Part shown: positions 7,508-8,110 of the stretch, one piece after another
How positions within the stretch are numbered: the stretch's first letter is position 1
How the letters are laid out: each line of letters starts with the position of its first letter
NCBI GenBank assembly: GCA_029935255.1
Contig: JAOZKS010000106.1
Location: 1 to 8,110 of the forward strand
Reading direction: 5' to 3'
From: Pontiella sp.
GTDB lineage: Bacteria; Verrucomicrobiota; Kiritimatiellia; Kiritimatiellales; Pontiellaceae
Length of the DNA stretch: 8,110 nucleotides
The notes under the pieces: model-generated
The model's input: the letters and a program-made list of their open reading frames with translations, nothing else
Databases searched by the model: none
Told to the model about the DNA's origin: nothing
Made by a program: the position numbers and the translations under genes

Positions 7508-8110
7508 ATGGAACGAAAAACCTGCATCATCACCGGAGCGAGTTCAGGAATCGGGAAAGCGGCCGCCATCGAACTGGTGCGCAAGGGTCACCGCGTGGTT
7601 CTTGCCTGCCGGAACCGGGAACGAGCGGAGGCCACGCAACGCGAAATAGGTGGCGAAACCCGTGTGGCATCCCTCGATCTGGCCAAACGGGCCTCCATCC
7701 ACTCCTTCACCGATTGGGCACATCGCGAACTGGGAGCCATCGATGTGCTCATCAACCATGCCGCCGACCGCGATCTTTCACGCGTCGAGCGGCAAACCAC
7801 TCCGGATGGATTCGAAACCATTTGGGCCACCAACCACCTCGGCCCCGTGCTGTTGGTCAACCGGATGTTGGATCGACTGACCGCCAGTCCGCAGGGGCGG
7901 ATCATTACGACGTCCTCCGTCGGCCTGCTCATGCATCCCCTCCTGACCGTGGATCTCAAAGATCCCATGTTTAGAGCGCGCCCCTACTCCCTCCCAAAAG
8001 CGTACTATCAATCCCAGCTTGCGCAACTCATGTTTATCCGTTGGTTGGCAGGACGGCTTCCCGGCACAATGGTCACGGCAAATTGTGTCCGGATCGGCAG
8101 TATGCCGAGG
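7508..8110 (+). CDS. short-chain dehydrogenase/reductase, retinol-dehydrogenase-like (partial at the right edge)
   Basis: The frame gives 201 residues and is still open at the window end, so the C-terminus is missing. SDR enzymes are NAD(P)H-dependent Rossmann-fold oxidoreductases. TGASSGIG (9-16) is the cofactor glycine motif, LDL (56-58) follows strand 3, and INHAA at 82-86 replaces the usual NNAG. N110 (NHLG), S137 (TTSSVG) and Y160/K164 (YSLPK) complete the catalytic tetrad. The NHLGPVLLVNRMLDRL stretch and the order of motifs resemble the retinol dehydrogenase/WWOX/protochlorophyllide reductase-like class. CVRIGSMPR near the end stands where most relatives carry a P-G motif. R35 after strand 2 may favour NADP. 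The start is well fixed: an in-frame TAG lies at 7496-7498, with no other ATG between. There is no Shine-Dalgarno sequence. The substrate is unknown. Confidence 0.88.
   Translation, partial: MERKTCIITGASSGIGKAAAIELVRKGHRVVLACRNRERAEATQREIGGETRVASLDLAKRASIHSFTDWAHRELGAIDVLINHAADRDLSRVERQTTPDGFETIWATNHLGPVLLVNRMLDRLTASPQGRIITTSSVGLLMHPLLTVDLKDPMFRARPYSLPKAYYQSQLAQLMFIRWLAGRLPGTMVTANCVRIGSMPR

Overview
The window holds seven protein-coding genes (one cut by the right edge), one possible 36-codon micro-ORF, short intergenic regions and several readable regulatory elements. There are no RNA genes, insertion sequences or CRISPR arrays. The gene mix suggests a Gram-negative, probably marine or sediment member of the PVC group, perhaps Kiritimatiellota-like: a secreted GH16 beta-glucanase, a ~700-residue sodium:solute symporter with its own signal peptide, and a GspE/PilB secretion ATPase. 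That placement is an inference from gene style only; there is no phylogenetic marker here.

Layout from left to right. Positions 69-179 (+) hold a micro-ORF with a signal-peptide-like N-terminus whose stop overlaps the start of the GH16 gene (176-1012, +) as ATGA. A hairpin at about 1078-1104 separates GH16 from a convergent cold-shock-domain protein (1138-1341, -). A divergent spacer follows, then a RarD-type EamA permease (1565-2482, +). A strong intrinsic terminator (2528-2568) closes the convergent sodium:solute symporter (2592-4691, -). A second divergent spacer precedes a complete GspE/PilB family ATPase (4930-6648, +). Five bases after its stop lies the stop of a convergent gene (6654-7364, -) for a small secreted Ala/Pro-rich protein. 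Its middle part resembles the periplasmic HR/PilP-type domain of GspC or PilP. It is divergent from a short-chain dehydrogenase (7508 to the window end, +).

The window does not look like one operon: most genes are convergent or divergent singletons. Possible functional links are extracellular glucan cleavage (GH16) with solute uptake (symporter), and the secretion ATPase with the HR-like secreted protein; neither is proven. The most structured DNA is the 7380-7510 divergent promoter region. It holds a good sigma70-like promoter on the minus strand, two 12-bp direct repeats exactly 21 bp apart upstream of it, and a perfect 9-bp inverted repeat overlapping a candidate leaderless promoter for the dehydrogenase. 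A perfect 20-bp palindrome also lies inside the secreted-protein gene. No clearly new multi-gene system is visible.
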